A stretch of 8,603 bases of DNA from Syntrophomonas sp. UBA4807. GTDB taxonomy: Bacteria; Bacillota; Syntrophomonadia; Syntrophomonadales; Syntrophomonadaceae. A program made the position numbers and the translations under genes. The notes beneath the pieces are model-generated. The model was not told the origin of the DNA. It did no database searches and was given only the letters and a program-made list of their open reading frames with translations. Where the stretch lies: NCBI GenBank assembly GCA_002402575.1, contig DHGD01000057.1, positions 1-8,603 on the forward strand. Direction: 5' to 3'. Below are positions 7,122 through 8,603 of this stretch, in pieces (position 1 is the stretch's first letter; each line of letters starts with the position of its first letter).

Positions 7122-7156
7122 GGGGCAAAAACGTCCCTTAGGGTTAAAGCCGCCCC
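7122..7156. promoter_or_regulatory. 35-bp dyad, likely CggR operator
   Basis: A two-tier palindrome centred on T7139. The outer arms are GGGGC (7122-7126) and GCCCC (7152-7156); the inner arms are CCCT (7135-7138) and AGGG (7140-7143). All nine positions per arm pair exactly. Read as direct repeats, GGG...AAA...C..CCC also recurs with an 18-bp period (7122-7139 and 7140-7157, 11 of 18 matching). It lies downstream of the promoter and just before cggR. In Bacillus, the CggR operator is also a GC-rich tandem element in that position, where the repressor blocks transcription until fructose-1,6-bisphosphate releases it. Assignment to CggR is inferred from position. Confidence 0.55.
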
Positions 7157-7173
7157 TCTGGAGAGATGATCCC

Positions 7174-7180
7174 GCAGGAG
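7174..7180 (+). promoter_or_regulatory. Ribosome binding site that decides the cggR start
   Basis: GCAGGAG lies 6 nt before the ATG at 7187. An earlier in-frame ATG at 7166 has GGAGAG (7160-7165) touching it, which is too close to work well. The start at 7187 gives 339 residues, almost exactly the length of Bacillus CggR. Confidence 0.7.
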
Positions 7181-7186
7181 AATCTG

Positions 7187-8206
7187 ATGGAAAGACTGTT
7201 TACAATAATGGAGCGCTTCGCCCCCGACGCCATGCAATCCATCATCAATCGCTACAATATGCTGAAGCAGATCATGCACCAGGAACCCGTAGGAAGGCGG
7301 CAGCTATGCAAGACCCTGGGCTTCACGGAACGCATGGTGCGGGCTGAGGTGGACACACTTAAATCGAACGGCCTTATCAACACCACGCCCGCAGGCATAT
7401 ATCTCAGCCCAGCCGGCCATCATGTTATGAACGAAATAGACATATTCGTTCCCTTCTTTTTCAAAATACAAACCCTGGCCGAACAGATAAAAAACCGCTT
7501 CAACCTGCAGGAAGTGATACTGGTGCCGGGTGACTCTTATCATGATGAGATGATAAAACGCGACCTGGGCAGGGTGGCGGCGACCTATATGAAAAAAACT
7601 TTGTTCCCCGGATGTATTTTGGCAGTTACCGGGGGAAGCACCATGGCCCAGGTTGCTGACGCCATAACTGACGGTGCTGGTATTCCCAATCTCATGGTAG
7701 TTCCGGCCCGGGGGGGACTGGGAGAGGATGTGGAGCAGCAGGCCGGGACCATTGCAGCCCGGATTGCTAAAATAATCGGCGCTCAATACCGTATGCTGCA
7801 CATACCTGACAAACTGCAAGAGACTACTGCCCAGGCCTTGAAACAGGATCCCTATATCATGGAAATCGCAGAGCTGATAAGGTCGAGTGACGTGCTTTTT
7901 CACGGCATCGGTGCGGCCATGGAGATGGCGGCCAGGAGAGGATTGAATACCGCCGAAATCTCCCTGCTGCAGGACAGAGGCGCGGTGGGTGAGGCCTTTA
8001 GATATTATTTTGATGAACAGGGCAACATAGTATATGAAGTTCCCGGTATCGGGCTGGAACTTCATGACCTGGCCCATATTCAAACCGTGGTAGCAGTAGC
8101 CGGCGGCAGCAATAAGGCGTCGGCTATTAAAGCAGTGTTAAGCAGAGGGCAACAGAACGTCCTGATCACGGACGAAGGCGCGGCACAGGCGATAGTGGGC
8201 ATATAA
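7187..8206 (+). CDS. cggR: CggR, central glycolytic genes repressor (SorC/DeoR-type)
   Basis: 339-residue transcription repressor. The N-terminal winged HTH spans about 20-66, with GRRQLCKTLGFTERMVRAEV (36-55) as its core, which closely resembles the start of Bacillus CggR. The effector domain has the SorC-type sugar-phosphate-binding fold: VTGGSTM (147-153), VPARGGLGE (172-180), FHGIG (238-242), DRGAVGEAF (263-271) and VAGGSNKASAI (304-314). The known ligand of the family is fructose-1,6-bisphosphate, which weakens DNA binding and induces the gap operon. Placement 20 nt upstream of gap strongly supports the identity over other SorC members. It is probably autoregulated through the dyad at 7122-7156. 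In Bacillus the operon continues with pgk, tpi, pgm and eno; whether that holds here lies outside the window. Confidence 0.95.
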   Translation: MERLFTIMERFAPDAMQSIINRYNMLKQIMHQEPVGRRQLCKTLGFTERMVRAEVDTLKSNGLINTTPAGIYLSPAGHHVMNEIDIFVPFFFKIQTLAEQIKNRFNLQEVILVPGDSYHDEMIKRDLGRVAATYMKKTLFPGCILAVTGGSTMAQVADAITDGAGIPNLMVVPARGGLGEDVEQQAGTIAARIAKIIGAQYRMLHIPDKLQETTAQALKQDPYIMEIAELIRSSDVLFHGIGAAMEMAARRGLNTAEISLLQDRGAVGEAFRYYFDEQGNIVYEVPGIGLELHDLAHIQTVVAVAGGSNKASAIKAVLSRGQQNVLITDEGAAQAIVGI

Positions 8207-8226
8207 GAGAGGAAAGGTGATTGATT

Positions 8227-8603
8227 ATGACAGTAAAAATAGGTATTAACGGCTTTGGCAGGATCGGCCGTTTGGTCGGACGCATTGTTTTGCAGCGGCC
8301 GGGTTTGGATCTGGTGGCAGTGAACGATCTGGGAGAGCTCAAGGCCAGTGCGCATTTATTCAAGTATGATACACTGCATGGCGAATTTCAGGGCGAAGTG
8401 GCGGTCGATGGGGAAAATATGGTTATCAACGGGCAGAAGGTCCGCTATCTGAGCGAAAAAGATCCCGCCCGGCTGCCCTGGTCTGATTTGGGAGTGGATA
8501 TAGTCATAGAAGGAACCGGCGTCTTCCGCAGCCGCAGCAAAGCGGGCAAACACCTGCAGGCCGGAGCTAAAAAAGTAATTATCACCGCACCCGGTGATGA
8601 CAT
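8227..8603 (+). CDS. gap: Glyceraldehyde-3-phosphate dehydrogenase, type I (3' truncated)
   Basis: First 125 residues of a type I GAPDH, about 335 residues when complete. It oxidises glyceraldehyde-3-phosphate to 1,3-bisphosphoglycerate with NAD in the cytoplasm. The Rossmann motif NGFGRIGR is at 8-15. VNDL (32-35), with D34, favours NAD over NADP, so this looks like the glycolytic GapA rather than the anabolic GapB type. KYDTLHG (46-52), EGTGVF (95-100) and KAGKHLQAGAKKVIITAP (105-122) are standard. The segment with the catalytic cysteine lies beyond the window end, so activity cannot be confirmed. The site AGGAAAGGTG (8210-8219) precedes the ATG by 7 nt. The frame is open to the last base. 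It is co-transcribed with cggR in all likelihood, being only 20 nt downstream. Confidence 0.97.
   Translation, partial: MTVKIGINGFGRIGRLVGRIVLQRPGLDLVAVNDLGELKASAHLFKYDTLHGEFQGEVAVDGENMVINGQKVRYLSEKDPARLPWSDLGVDIVIEGTGVFRSRSKAGKHLQAGAKKVIITAPGDD

Larger units (their letters stand above)
6807..7186 (+). other. Gene-free control region between rpoN and cggR
   Basis: 380 nt without a convincing gene; a 63-codon open frame at 6899-7090 has no ribosome binding site or recognisable sequence. Composition shifts from balanced to clearly AT-rich at about 6930-7120, unlike the neighbouring genes. It holds an inverted repeat just after rpoN, an AT-rich dyad, a probable promoter with an overlapping sigma-54-like element, and a GC-rich dyad before cggR. 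I see no hairpin followed by a T-run, so no standard intrinsic terminator for rpoN can be named. Confidence 0.7.

Overview
The window is a compact stretch of chromosomal genes, all on the + strand. It reads as an anaerobic, low-to-mid-GC Firmicute of the Clostridia. Gene order (PHP protein, rapZ/yvcJ, yvcK, whiA, then rpoN and cggR-gap), strong AGGAGG-type ribosome binding sites and the mix of homologues all point that way. A Syntrophomonas- or Peptococcaceae-like lineage is my guess from context, not something the sequence proves.

Layout: (1) 1-596, the 3' two-thirds of a Cof-type HAD phosphatase gene, cut by the window edge. (2) 711-1751, a bifunctional phosphoglucose/phosphomannose isomerase of the SIS fold. 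(3) 1775-5347, a tightly packed block: a PHP-domain phosphoesterase, rapZ/yvcJ (overlapping it by 73 nt), yvcK (5 nt later, TTG start) and whiA (ATGA overlap). (4) 5415-6806, rpoN (sigma-54), 67 nt after whiA. (5) 6807-7186, a 380-nt gene-free control region, AT-rich in its second half. It carries a likely extended -10 promoter, an AT-rich dyad, a sigma-54-like -24/-12 element with a one-base-too-long spacer, and a 35-bp GC-rich dyad placed like a CggR operator. (6) 7187-8206, cggR, the central glycolytic repressor. (7) 8227-8603, the 5' part of a type I NAD-dependent gap gene, cut by the window end.

How the genes fit together: the isomerase handles fructose-6-phosphate, the branch point between glycolysis and amino-sugar/cell-wall precursors. 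YvcJ/RapZ and YvcK are known regulators around UDP-GlcNAc and cell-envelope metabolism, and WhiA links to cell division. CggR with gap is the classic sugar-phosphate-responsive switch for lower glycolysis. The neighbourhood therefore joins central carbon flux to envelope growth. It consists of recognisable conserved families; I see no mobile element, CRISPR array, RNA gene or clearly new multi-gene system. The less ordinary signals are in the rpoN-cggR control region and in the long PHP/rapZ overlap.
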